A stretch of DNA of 6,525 bases, taken from positions 1 through 6,525 of the forward strand of contig JAMPXL010000056.1 in NCBI GenBank assembly GCA_023701165.1. Reading direction: 5' to 3'. Positions 1-5,633 of the stretch are shown in pieces (the stretch's first letter is position 1; the number at the start of each line of letters is the position of its first letter). The notes under the pieces are model-generated. The model was not told the DNA's origin. It was given only the letters and a program-made list of their open reading frames with translations, and searched no databases. The stretch is from Geothrix sp. (GTDB lineage: Bacteria > Acidobacteriota > Holophagae > Holophagales > Holophagaceae). A program made the position numbers and the translations under genes.

Positions 1-600
1 CCCAACAGGCCGGACTATCCGATCCCCCCTACCCTCAAGGGCCATGTCCACTTCGACCTGGCCGAGGGCATTCCCCCCGGAGTCAGCGTACTGGTGGTGG
101 GCGGCGGCAATACCGCCCTGGAATACGTGGAGTACCTGTATGCGGGACGCTCCGTGACCCTGGCCCACCGCGGCGCCGAATTCGCCAAGGCCAACGAAGT
201 CAACCGGAAGATCCTCCAGGACCTGGAGGCCTCCCGGCAGGCCACCGTCTGGCGGAATGCCGGCATCGCCTCCCTGCGCGATGCCGGGGAAAACCCCCGG
301 GTCGAAGCCACCTTCAAGGATGGCCCAGTGGCCCGCTTCGACCATGTGGTGTTCGCCTTGGGCGGGGCCACACCGGAGGGCTTCCTGCGCCAGGCGGGGG
401 TCGAACTGGACGGCAAGCACCCCCGGGTGGACCACCGGTTCCATTCCACGGTGCCGGGCCTCTTTCTGGCGGGAGACCTGGTGGCCGGGGGCAAGGGATC
501 CATCGTCAAGGCCTTCAACACAGGACGGGCCGTGGTGTGGGAGGGCCTCTGCCAGGATCATCTGGAATGCCGCATCCCGGATGCCGGGGATCCCGCGTGA
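1..600 (+). CDS. Thioredoxin-reductase-like NAD(P)H/FAD oxidoreductase, C-terminal part (5' end off window)
   Basis: The reading frame is open from base 1 to TGA at 598-600, giving the last 199 residues of a larger flavoprotein. Visible residues 32-41 form a Rossmann NAD(P)-binding turn (VVGGGNTALE). An AHRG stretch follows where thioredoxin reductases have HRR, the site that reads the NADPH 2'-phosphate. Near the C-terminus, GLFLAGDLVAGGKGSIVKAF matches the FAD-binding GD motif and the helix after it, as in class II pyridine-nucleotide disulfide reductases. The N-terminal FAD GxGxxG is outside the window. In true thioredoxin reductases the redox CxxC lies just before the VVGGG strand. None of the 31 residues visible there is Cys, so a YpdA-like or ferredoxin-NADP-reductase-like role fits better (inference). 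The substrate is unknown. The gene overlaps the next one by 4 nt (GTGA). Confidence 0.85.
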   Translation, partial: PNRPDYPIPPTLKGHVHFDLAEGIPPGVSVLVVGGGNTALEYVEYLYAGRSVTLAHRGAEFAKANEVNRKILQDLEASRQATVWRNAGIASLRDAGENPRVEATFKDGPVARFDHVVFALGGATPEGFLRQAGVELDGKHPRVDHRFHSTVPGLFLAGDLVAGGKGSIVKAFNTGRAVVWEGLCQDHLECRIPDAGDPA

Positions 601-1466
601 CTGGCGCCTTGGCCATCCTCGGCCCCGGAACCCTGGGCCTGTCCGCGGCCCAATGGGCGGCGGAATGCGGCCTGGAGGTGCGCCTGCTGGGCCGGGACCT
701 GGGCCATGCCCGGCGGGGCCTCCAGGGCGTCGAGCGGCGCTGGGACTCCGCCCTCCGCAAAGGGGCGATGACTCCCGTTGACCGGGACCGGGCTCTGGGT
801 CTGCTCCAGGCCAGAGCCTTCACCCCGGAATCCCTGGCGGGGGTCTCCTGCTTCCTTGAAGCCCTTCCCGAATCCCTCGACCAGAAGGTCCCGGCCCTGG
901 CCTCGGCGGCGGCCTGGGGAGAGGAGGGCCTGCTCCTGCTCTCCGGCACCTCCGCCCTGCCCATCGCAGAAGTGGCGCAGGGCAGCGGAACCCGTGGACG
1001 GCTGCTGGGTTTCCACCTCTTCGTGCCCGTGCCCAGGATGGCCCTGGTGGAACTCGCGGTGCCAGAGGGCACGCCGGAACCCCTGGTGGCCCGGGCCAGG
1101 GCCCTGGGAGCGGCCTTGCGCAAGCGGGTGGTGGCGGTCCAGGACCAGCCGGGCTTCGCCGCGGCCCGCATGGCGTTGGCCCAGGGCCTGGAGGCCATGC
1201 GCCTGCTGGAGGCCGGGGTGGCCTCGCCGGAGGACCTGGACGCCCTCATGACGCTGGGCTACGGCCATCCGGTGGGTCCCCTGGAGCTCTCTGACCGCGT
1301 CGGCCTGGACCTGCGCCTGCGCATCGCCGAGGGCCTGTCCTTGGCCACCGGCGACCCGCGATTCGAGCCGCCCCGCCTCCTCCGTGAGAAGGTGGCCCGC
1401 GGCGAAACCGGCCGGAAGTCGGGCCGTGGTTTCTTCCGCTGGGATGGCCAAGGGAGGCGCCTGTGA
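597..1466 (+). CDS. Divergent 3-hydroxyacyl-CoA dehydrogenase family protein
   Basis: The product is 289 residues, the usual length of single-domain-pair 3-hydroxyacyl-CoA dehydrogenases, which oxidise L-3-hydroxyacyl-CoA with NAD+ in beta-oxidation or butanoate metabolism. The Rossmann motif is GPGTLG at 9-14. EALPE at 88-92, the catalytic His140 with Glu152 (HLFVPVPRMALVE), and a C-terminal domain with GYGHPVGPLELSDRVGLD and GRKSGRGFF all match the family. Three conserved spots differ. The family SNTSS reads SGTSA (116-120), HFFNP reads HLFVP (140-144), and the active-site Asn of GFxxNR is Ala190 (GFAAAR). The acidic residue ending the second beta strand is Gly32, followed by Arg33, which may change NAD/NADP preference (inference). 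I chose GTG 597 because GPGTLG then sits at the N-terminus and the GTGA overlap is preserved. An ATG at 537 would add 20 unrelated residues. The fold is certain; the activity is not. Confidence 0.88.
   Translation: MTGALAILGPGTLGLSAAQWAAECGLEVRLLGRDLGHARRGLQGVERRWDSALRKGAMTPVDRDRALGLLQARAFTPESLAGVSCFLEALPESLDQKVPALASAAAWGEEGLLLLSGTSALPIAEVAQGSGTRGRLLGFHLFVPVPRMALVELAVPEGTPEPLVARARALGAALRKRVVAVQDQPGFAAARMALAQGLEAMRLLEAGVASPEDLDALMTLGYGHPVGPLELSDRVGLDLRLRIAEGLSLATGDPRFEPPRLLREKVARGETGRKSGRGFFRWDGQGRRL
1451..1457 (+). promoter_or_regulatory. Shine-Dalgarno for the 50-aa membrane protein
   Basis: AGGGAGG lies five bases before GTG 1463, inside the last codons of the dehydrogenase gene. It is the main evidence that this GTG starts a real small gene and is not just an accidental frame. 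Confidence 0.7.
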
Positions 1467-1615
1467 ATCCGCTCGTGCTCGTCGTGGGCGGCCTCGCCCT
1501 CCTCTTCGTGATCTATGTCGCATATCGGATCGGCAAGGTGCTGCTGCGGGTCTTGGTGGGTCTCGCCGCGCTGGCTCTGCTAAGCTGGGGGCTCTGGAAC
1601 CTGTTCCATTCCTGA
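1463..1615 (+). CDS. Small two-helix membrane protein, 50 aa, GTG start
   Basis: This short frame starts at GTG 1463, which overlaps the TGA of the preceding dehydrogenase gene (GTGA), and ends at TGA 1613-1615. The start is supported by a strong Shine-Dalgarno GGGAGG at 1452-1457, five bases upstream. The 50 residues are almost entirely hydrophobic. Helix 1 is about residues 3-20 (LVLVVGGLALLFVIYVAY) and helix 2 about 27-47, with a short basic turn (RIGK, then LLR) between. By the positive-inside rule the turn should face the cytoplasm, with both ends outside (inference). I do not recognise a family and assign no function. The overlap implies translational coupling to the dehydrogenase gene. 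Codon use is the same G/C-ending style as its neighbours, which argues for a real gene. Confidence 0.72.
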   Translation: MNPLVLVVGGLALLFVIYVAYRIGKVLLRVLVGLAALALLSWGLWNLFHS

Positions 1616-1640
1616 ATCCCAAGCCTCCCGAGGAGCAAGC

Positions 1641-1841
1641 ATGGCCGCCATCTCCTGCACCCACTGCGGCGCCGATCTGACCGCCCCCCAGAGCGTGCGC
1701 ATTGCCGAGTACCAGTTTGGCCGCCTGGAGAAGGTCGCCGAGGATCCCGGGTTCAAGTACCACTTCGAGCAGGCGGACAACTTCACCATCCTCTGCAACA
1801 GCTGCAAGCGCCTCGTCCGCACCCTTCCCATCGCCAAGTAG
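1641..1841 (+). CDS. Small zinc-ribbon-like protein with two CxxC pairs, 66 aa
   Basis: The ATG at 1641 is preceded by GAGGAG at 1630-1635, five bases away, a good Shine-Dalgarno. The product has CTHCG at Cys6/Cys9 and CNSC at Cys52/Cys55. This four-cysteine arrangement is typical of a zinc ribbon or rubredoxin-like knuckle, so the protein probably binds one zinc ion in the cytoplasm. The 42 residues between the pairs are mostly polar with several aromatics (EYQFGRLEKV, FKYHFEQADNF), which suggests a small helix or strand insert inside the ribbon. There is no signal peptide or membrane segment. It starts 25 nt after the small membrane protein and is the last gene before the terminator, so it is probably co-transcribed with the upstream genes. 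I do not recognise the family and cannot say whether it binds nucleic acid, a protein or only metal. Confidence 0.85.
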   Translation: MAAISCTHCGADLTAPQSVRIAEYQFGRLEKVAEDPGFKYHFEQADNFTILCNSCKRLVRTLPIAK

Positions 1842-1854
1842 GTTTTTCATCCCA

Positions 1855-1890
1855 ACAAGGAAACGGCCCCGATCGGGGCCGTTTCCTTGT
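1855..1890. terminator. Bidirectional intrinsic terminator, perfect 36-bp palindrome
   Basis: The 36 bases read the same on both strands: ACAAGGAAACGGCCCC, the central GATC, and the mirrored arm ending in GTTTCCTTGT. The RNA from either strand can fold a GC-rich stem with a U-rich TTTCCTTGT arm on its 3' side. There is no separate long U tract outside the palindrome, so the outer arm itself may act as the tail. It lies 13 nt after the zinc-ribbon stop codon and 12 nt after the pilQ stop codon, exactly between convergent clusters. That position fits a shared transcription stop. Confidence 0.85.
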
Positions 1891-1902
1891 ATCAGGGTGG
1901 AC

Positions 1903-3960
1903 CTATTGGCGCAGGACGCGCGGCGTGATGAAGATCAGCAGTTCGCTGTTCTTCTCGGCCTTGGTGTCCTTACGGAAGAGAAAGCCCAGGAGGGGGATCT
2001 TGGAGAGGAAGGGAACCCCCGTCTGGCCTTTGCTGCTGCTCGTCACATAGACGCCGCCAAGCACCGCCGTGCCGCCGTCCCGCACGAGCATCTGGGTTTC
2101 GAGCATCTTGCGGAGGATGGTGGGGGTGCCATTCACGGTGCGGCTGAAATCGGCCTCGGCCTTCTCCAGCTTGATGTCCATGATGATGGTGCCCTCGTTG
2201 GTGATCTGGGGCGTCACATCCAGCTGGAGGTTCGCATCAATGAAGGCGACCGTGATGGCGCCGCCGGCGGCGCCGCCCTGCTGGGTGGGATAGGGGATCT
2301 TCTCGCCGCTGAGGATGGTGGCCTTCTTGTTGTTCTGGGTCACGACCTTCGGGGACGACACGATCTTGAGCGTGCCCTCGGATTCCATGGCCTGCAGGAC
2401 CGCGTTGATGCTGAAGCGGTTGCTGAGGAAGGAGAGCCAGACTTCGCCCGCGGGAGCGGCGAGGGAGGTCACGCCTTCCTTGCCAGGGGACCAGGCCACG
2501 GCGGCCTGCTGCCCCGAGGGGGCGCGGTTGAAGCCCTGCACGCCGTTCCAGAAGGGGGACTGGGTGCCCACCCAGGGGGTGCCGGTCGTGCCGGCCCCGC
2601 CACTGATGGCCACGCTGCCGCTGTTGGACTGGGGCCACTTGACGCCGAACTGGCGCTGCCAGTCCTTGTTGGCCTCGACCACGCGGGCTTCGATCTGCAC
2701 CTGCTGGATCTGGACGTCCAGGGTCTCCAGCAGCTCGAGGATGACGGGAATGCGCTGGGGCAGGTCGGTGATGATGAGGGAATTGGTGCGGTCATCCAGG
2801 ATGGCGGAGCCGCGCTTGGTCATCATGTCCTTGAGGATCTTCTGGACGTCGCCGACCTTCGCGTAGGAAAGCGGGCGCGTGATGGTCTGGAGCTCCCCGG
2901 CCAGGGCCTTGGTCTCCTCCAGCTTCTTGCGCTCTTCCTCTTCCTTCTGGAGCTTGTCGATCTTGGCCACGCGCAGGACCCCGTTGTGGATCTCCTTGCC
3001 GAGGCCCGCGTTCTTCAGGACCACATCCAGGACCTGGTCCCAGGGGGTGTCCGTGAACTTGAAGGTGTAGCTGCCGGTAACGTCAGGATCCGCCACCAGG
3101 TTCAGCTTCCCGGTATCCGCGAGGATGCGCACGAAGTCCCGGATATCCGCGTTCTGAAGGTCGATGGTGATCTTGGCGCCGGTGTACTTGGCCGAGGCCT
3201 CGCCAAGGGTGCGGCCGGTGGACCGGGTCTGGACCGGTGCGGGAGCCTTTTCCGCTTCGGGCACCTGGACCGCATCAGGGGTGGCCACCGGGAGGGCGGT
3301 GGAAGCAGCCAGCTGAGGCAACAGCTGGAAGGAGCTGCCGACAGAAGGCAGGCTGGCCAGCGGTTTCACCGAAACCTGGACTGGCGTGGCCTCAGGCGCG
3401 GAGGGCGCCGCCACGGGGGCGGCGGCCGCCACAACCTGGGGAGGAGCCGCGGAGAGGGTGGCAGGAAGCGGCAGGACCTCGGGGCGATAGACTCCTTCGA
3501 TCCTGGCCTGGACACGGCCCTCACCGGGGCTCAGCAGCAGCTGGACGCCATCCGGCATGGAGCCCACGACCACCTGGGTGCCCGGGGCCACTTCGAGAAC
3601 CAGCCGCGTCACGGGCCTGGGAGTGGTGGCGAACTGGGCCAACCGGGCCTTCTGGACCAGGGGATGGGCCAGGAGGGTCAGGTCCTTCTTCGTGACGGCG
3701 GTCCCCCGGTCCACTCCAGGCAGATCCAGCACCACGCGAAGGGGGCTGGAGAGCACCTGGACGGAGGGATGCCCCGCCATCCCCGGAATCCGGAGCGACA
3801 CTCTGGCGCCCGCTCCGGCGGGCTCCATGGTCGCCGCGGCCAGGGTGGCCTTGGAGAAGGCGGTGGTTTCCGTGGACGGCGCGGCAAGGAGGGACCCCGT
3901 GTGGATCCCCGCCAGGACCACGCCCCCTGCGACCAGCAAGGAACTCAGGCGAGCATTCAT
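1903..3960 (-). CDS. pilQ: Type IV pilus secretin PilQ
   Basis: This 685-residue protein forms the outer-membrane ring through which the type IV pilus passes. A signal peptide covers about residues 1-27 (hydrophobic core LLVAGGVVLAG, probable cleavage after LLAA). One AMIN-type peptidoglycan-binding domain lies at about 50-145, then an Ala/Pro/Val-rich linker at about 160-250. The STN/N0 domain is at 263-333 (ITIDLQNADIRDFVRILAD). A charged helix, KEEEERKKLEETK, spans 339-351. A single N1/NolW domain is at 357-430, with DDRTNSLIITDLP. The secretin core runs from about 505 to 685, with VSSPKVVTQNNKKATILSGE, VPFLSKIPLLGFLF and the C-terminal LLIFITPRVL strand used for outer-membrane insertion. 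ATG 3960 has a strong Shine-Dalgarno, and its ATGA overlaps the pilP stop codon. It is the last gene of the pil operon. Confidence 0.98.
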   Translation of the reverse strand: MNARLSSLLVAGGVVLAGIHTGSLLAAPSTETTAFSKATLAAATMEPAGAGARVSLRIPGMAGHPSVQVLSSPLRVVLDLPGVDRGTAVTKKDLTLLAHPLVQKARLAQFATTPRPVTRLVLEVAPGTQVVVGSMPDGVQLLLSPGEGRVQARIEGVYRPEVLPLPATLSAAPPQVVAAAAPVAAPSAPEATPVQVSVKPLASLPSVGSSFQLLPQLAASTALPVATPDAVQVPEAEKAPAPVQTRSTGRTLGEASAKYTGAKITIDLQNADIRDFVRILADTGKLNLVADPDVTGSYTFKFTDTPWDQVLDVVLKNAGLGKEIHNGVLRVAKIDKLQKEEEERKKLEETKALAGELQTITRPLSYAKVGDVQKILKDMMTKRGSAILDDRTNSLIITDLPQRIPVILELLETLDVQIQQVQIEARVVEANKDWQRQFGVKWPQSNSGSVAISGGAGTTGTPWVGTQSPFWNGVQGFNRAPSGQQAAVAWSPGKEGVTSLAAPAGEVWLSFLSNRFSINAVLQAMESEGTLKIVSSPKVVTQNNKKATILSGEKIPYPTQQGGAAGGAITVAFIDANLQLDVTPQITNEGTIIMDIKLEKAEADFSRTVNGTPTILRKMLETQMLVRDGGTAVLGGVYVTSSSKGQTGVPFLSKIPLLGFLFRKDTKAEKNSELLIFITPRVLRQ

Positions 3961-4403
3961 CGTTTACCCTCCTCACGCATAAATTTCTTCGTGATGGTGC
4001 GGAATACAGAGCGGTTGGTGGTGTTCAGTTCCCATTGATGGAACGTCACGGCCTTGTCGGTGATGCTGGTGATCTCGCCGTCCTTGAAGCGGTGGCCCAC
4101 GGGGAGCCAGCGGACATTCCCGCGGCTGTCGGACACGACCGCAAAGTTCTTGCCGTCCTTCCGGATCATCCCCTTCACCGAGATGTCCTCGATGACATCG
4201 AGTGCATCGGTGGGCCGGTCATCGCGGGGGGCCGAGAACGGATCTCTCTGCAGCGCGGGTTTGTAAGGCGTGATCTTGATGAGGGCCACATCCTGGGCGG
4301 GAGGCTCCGCGGCAGGAGCGGCCGCTGGCTTGGCCGCAGGATCGGACTGGGCCACCAGGGCGAGCCCGGCGAACAAGGGAAGGTGCAGGAGTCGATGGAT
4401 CAT
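3957..4403 (-). CDS. pilP: Type IV pilus assembly protein PilP
   Basis: PilP is a periplasmic linker between the PilN/PilO inner-membrane complex and the N0 domain of PilQ. From ATG 4403 the product is 148 residues. It has a hydrophobic leader (about 4-17, LLHLPLFAGLALVA), a disordered Ala/Pro stretch (22-37), the family hallmark QRDPF at 52-56, and a beta-sandwich domain at about 68-137 (EDISVKGMI, FAVVSDSRGNVRWLPVGHRF). PilP proteins of Pseudomonas and Neisseria are lipoproteins. This one has no Cys in its leader, so it is either cleaved by signal peptidase I or kept as a membrane anchor. The chosen start has GAGGA seven bases upstream and leaves a 10-nt gap after pilO. An upstream in-frame ATG at 4430 would put a charged decapeptide before the leader and is less likely. 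The gene ends in an ATGA overlap with pilQ. Confidence 0.95.
   Translation of the reverse strand: MIHRLLHLPLFAGLALVAQSDPAAKPAAAPAAEPPAQDVALIKITPYKPALQRDPFSAPRDDRPTDALDVIEDISVKGMIRKDGKNFAVVSDSRGNVRWLPVGHRFKDGEITSITDKAVTFHQWELNTTNRSVFRTITKKFMREEGKR
3967..3974 (-). promoter_or_regulatory. Shine-Dalgarno for pilQ
   Basis: On the minus strand GAGGAGGG sits six bases before the pilQ ATG and within the last codons of pilP. It is the strongest ribosome-binding site in the operon. This would suit a secretin needed in many copies per machine (inference). Confidence 0.8.
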
Positions 4404-4410
4404 GGCGGTT

Positions 4411-4415
4411 TCCTC
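4411..4415 (-). promoter_or_regulatory. Shine-Dalgarno deciding the pilP start
   Basis: Minus-strand GAGGA lies seven bases before ATG 4403 and overlaps the TGA stop codon of pilO. A second purine run, GGGAGGA at 4418-4424, is 14 bases away and too far for this ATG. The pair supports ATG 4403 over the in-frame ATG at 4430. Confidence 0.65.
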
Positions 4416-5025
4416 AATCCTCCCTGGCATCGGACTTCGAGGCCGGTGCCTTGGCTGGCTTCTTGGCGGGCGCCGCCGCAGGCGTTTCAGGATTGTAGAC
4501 AAAGGCGCTGATGAGGCATTTCACCGTGGCCGGATAGACGCTGCGGTTGTCGGACTTGCGGACGAATTCGATGTTCGACACGTTGATGATCTTGTCGTAG
4601 CCGGAGATCAGCGAGGCGAACTGTCCGAAGGCGTGGTATCCCACACGGAACTCGAACTCCACCGGTTTTTCGGTGTAGTAGGTGTCCCTGCGTTCCGGCT
4701 TGAGGGAGAAGGCAACCTGATCGATGCCGGCGTCATCCGCGATCTTCTTGATGCGGTAGGGAATCTCGCCGTAGTCCGCCTCGGAGGGCATGATCTTGAT
4801 CAGCTCCTCGATGCGCTTGTCCTGCTTGGCCACCTCTTCGCGCAGCTTCTCGTAGCTGGCCTTGAGCAGGCGGCCCTTATCCACTTCAGCCTGGAGGGAG
4901 GTCACATCGGCCCGGATGGCTTCCAGCTCGCCCCGCTTCCCGCCGAGCAGGAAGTAGACCAAGCCGGTCAGGACGATACCCGCCACCGCACCGACGCCGA
5001 TCTGTTTCTGAAGCTGGGGATTCAT
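4414..5025 (-). CDS. pilO: Type IV pilus inner-membrane protein PilO
   Basis: PilO is a bitopic inner-membrane protein that pairs with PilN to form the alignment complex and contacts PilP. The 203-residue product has a short cytoplasmic N-terminus (MNPQLQKQ) and one membrane helix at about 9-28 (GVGAVAGIVLTGLVYFLLGG). A charged coiled coil follows at about 31-78 (ELEAIRADVTSLQAEV and onward). A ferredoxin-like periplasmic domain covers about 85-180 (IPYRIKKIADDAGIDQVAFS, VEFEFRVGYHAFGQFASLIS). It ends in a low-complexity Ala/Pro/Lys tail (about 181-203) that is probably disordered. The start ATG lies 8 nt after the pilN stop codon. Its Shine-Dalgarno GAGGT overlaps that stop, as expected for translational coupling. 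Confidence 0.96.
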   Translation of the reverse strand: MNPQLQKQIGVGAVAGIVLTGLVYFLLGGKRGELEAIRADVTSLQAEVDKGRLLKASYEKLREEVAKQDKRIEELIKIMPSEADYGEIPYRIKKIADDAGIDQVAFSLKPERRDTYYTEKPVEFEFRVGYHAFGQFASLISGYDKIINVSNIEFVRKSDNRSVYPATVKCLISAFVYNPETPAAAPAKKPAKAPASKSDARED

Positions 5026-5030
5026 GGCCT

Positions 5031-5035
5031 ACCTC
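5031..5035 (-). promoter_or_regulatory. Shine-Dalgarno for pilO overlapping the pilN stop
   Basis: Minus-strand GAGGT is five bases before the pilO ATG. Its first two bases belong to the pilN TGA stop codon, so ribosomes finishing pilN are placed to re-initiate on pilO. Confidence 0.65.
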
Positions 5036-5633
5036 AGACAGCGTTCTGGAGTTCGAAGGAGATCGTGAAGTCGAAGGAGCCAGTGCTCCCCCGCTTCGCA
5101 CCCGGGTAGTTGATCTTCTTGAACCAGCGGGTGCGGGACTGGAGGTTCCCATAGAAGGCGTTGATGGCCTCGAAGTTCCGGGCCTCGCCTTCGATGGTGA
5201 TGATGGATCCCTTCTGGGAGATCTTCTTGAACCACACATCGTCGGGAAGGCTGTTGGCGAGCTCTTCGAGGAAGTGGACCGGAAGCGACTGTTGACGCTT
5301 GAGGGTGGTCATCACCTCTTCCTTCTTCTGGAGGGCGGCCTTCTTTTCCCGGAAGGTCTTCTCCAGGGCGATGTAGGGCTCGTACTGCTTCTTGTCGCGC
5401 TCCAGGTCGGCCTTGAGCTTCTCCGCCTTGGTGAATTCGCTGTTCAGCCAGAGGTAGTAGGCACCGCCGAGGGCGGCGAAAAGGAGCCCCACCACCACAC
5501 CGGCGATGGGCAGGCTGGAGCGGCTTCCGCCCTCGCCCCGGTAGACCTGGACGGGCTCGGCGGACGCCTTGTCGGCCCCCTTCTTGCCTCCGCCCTGAGC
5601 CAGCGCGTCTCCCAGCAGGTTGATCTTGATCAT
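5034..5633 (-). CDS. pilN: Type IV pilus inner-membrane protein PilN
   Basis: PilN is the bitopic partner of PilO. Its conserved N-terminal peptide, here MIKINLL, docks into a groove of PilM in the cytoplasm. The 199 residues run as follows: this tail at 1-7, a long Gly/Lys/Ala-rich cytoplasmic linker at about 8-40, and a membrane helix at about 41-63 (LPIAGVVVGLLFAALGGAYY). A lysine- and glutamate-rich coiled coil covers about 64-114. The periplasmic ferredoxin-like domain is about 117-199 (LPVHFLEELANSLPDDVWF, IITIEGEARNFEAINAFYGN). ATG 5633 overlaps the pilM stop codon (ATGA), with only a weak GGGGGA three bases upstream. Initiation is therefore probably by coupling to pilM translation. 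Confidence 0.96.
   Translation of the reverse strand: MIKINLLGDALAQGGGKKGADKASAEPVQVYRGEGGSRSSLPIAGVVVGLLFAALGGAYYLWLNSEFTKAEKLKADLERDKKQYEPYIALEKTFREKKAALQKKEEVMTTLKRQQSLPVHFLEELANSLPDDVWFKKISQKGSIITIEGEARNFEAINAFYGNLQSRTRWFKKINYPGAKRGSTGSFDFTISFELQNAV

Noticed and set aside
537..596. ATG 537 as the dehydrogenase start
   Set aside because: It adds 20 Pro/Gly-rich residues before the Rossmann beta strand, which normally begins right at the N-terminus. It would also overlap the upstream gene by 64 nt. GTG 597 fits the family and the overlap style.
558..1850. 430-codon open frame on the minus strand opposite the dehydrogenase and small genes
   Set aside because: It crosses the palindromic terminator and four plus-strand genes. 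Its composition is Gly/Arg/Ala/Gln-rich with no recognisable motif, so it is a GC-driven shadow.
1842..1902. Promoter or small RNA in the convergent intergenic gap
   Set aside because: The 61 bases are almost filled by the palindrome. No -35/-10 pair or other structure is visible, and both flanking genes end here.
1702..4038. 778-codon open frame on the plus strand, antisense to pilQ
   Set aside because: It lies opposite the unmistakable pilQ and also crosses the zinc-ribbon gene in another frame. Its translation is a low-complexity Gly/Leu/Asp/His mixture with no domain. Long antisense frames are expected opposite GC-rich genes.
4404..4502. Longer pilP starting at 4502 or 4430
   Set aside because: The extra residues are Arg/Pro-rich and are read from the pilO 3' end in another frame. 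They would bury the signal-like leader, and ATG 4403 has a well-spaced Shine-Dalgarno.
4270..5109. 279-codon plus-strand frame opposite pilP/pilO/pilN
   Set aside because: It is antisense to three conserved pil genes, and no domain or ribosome-binding site supports it.
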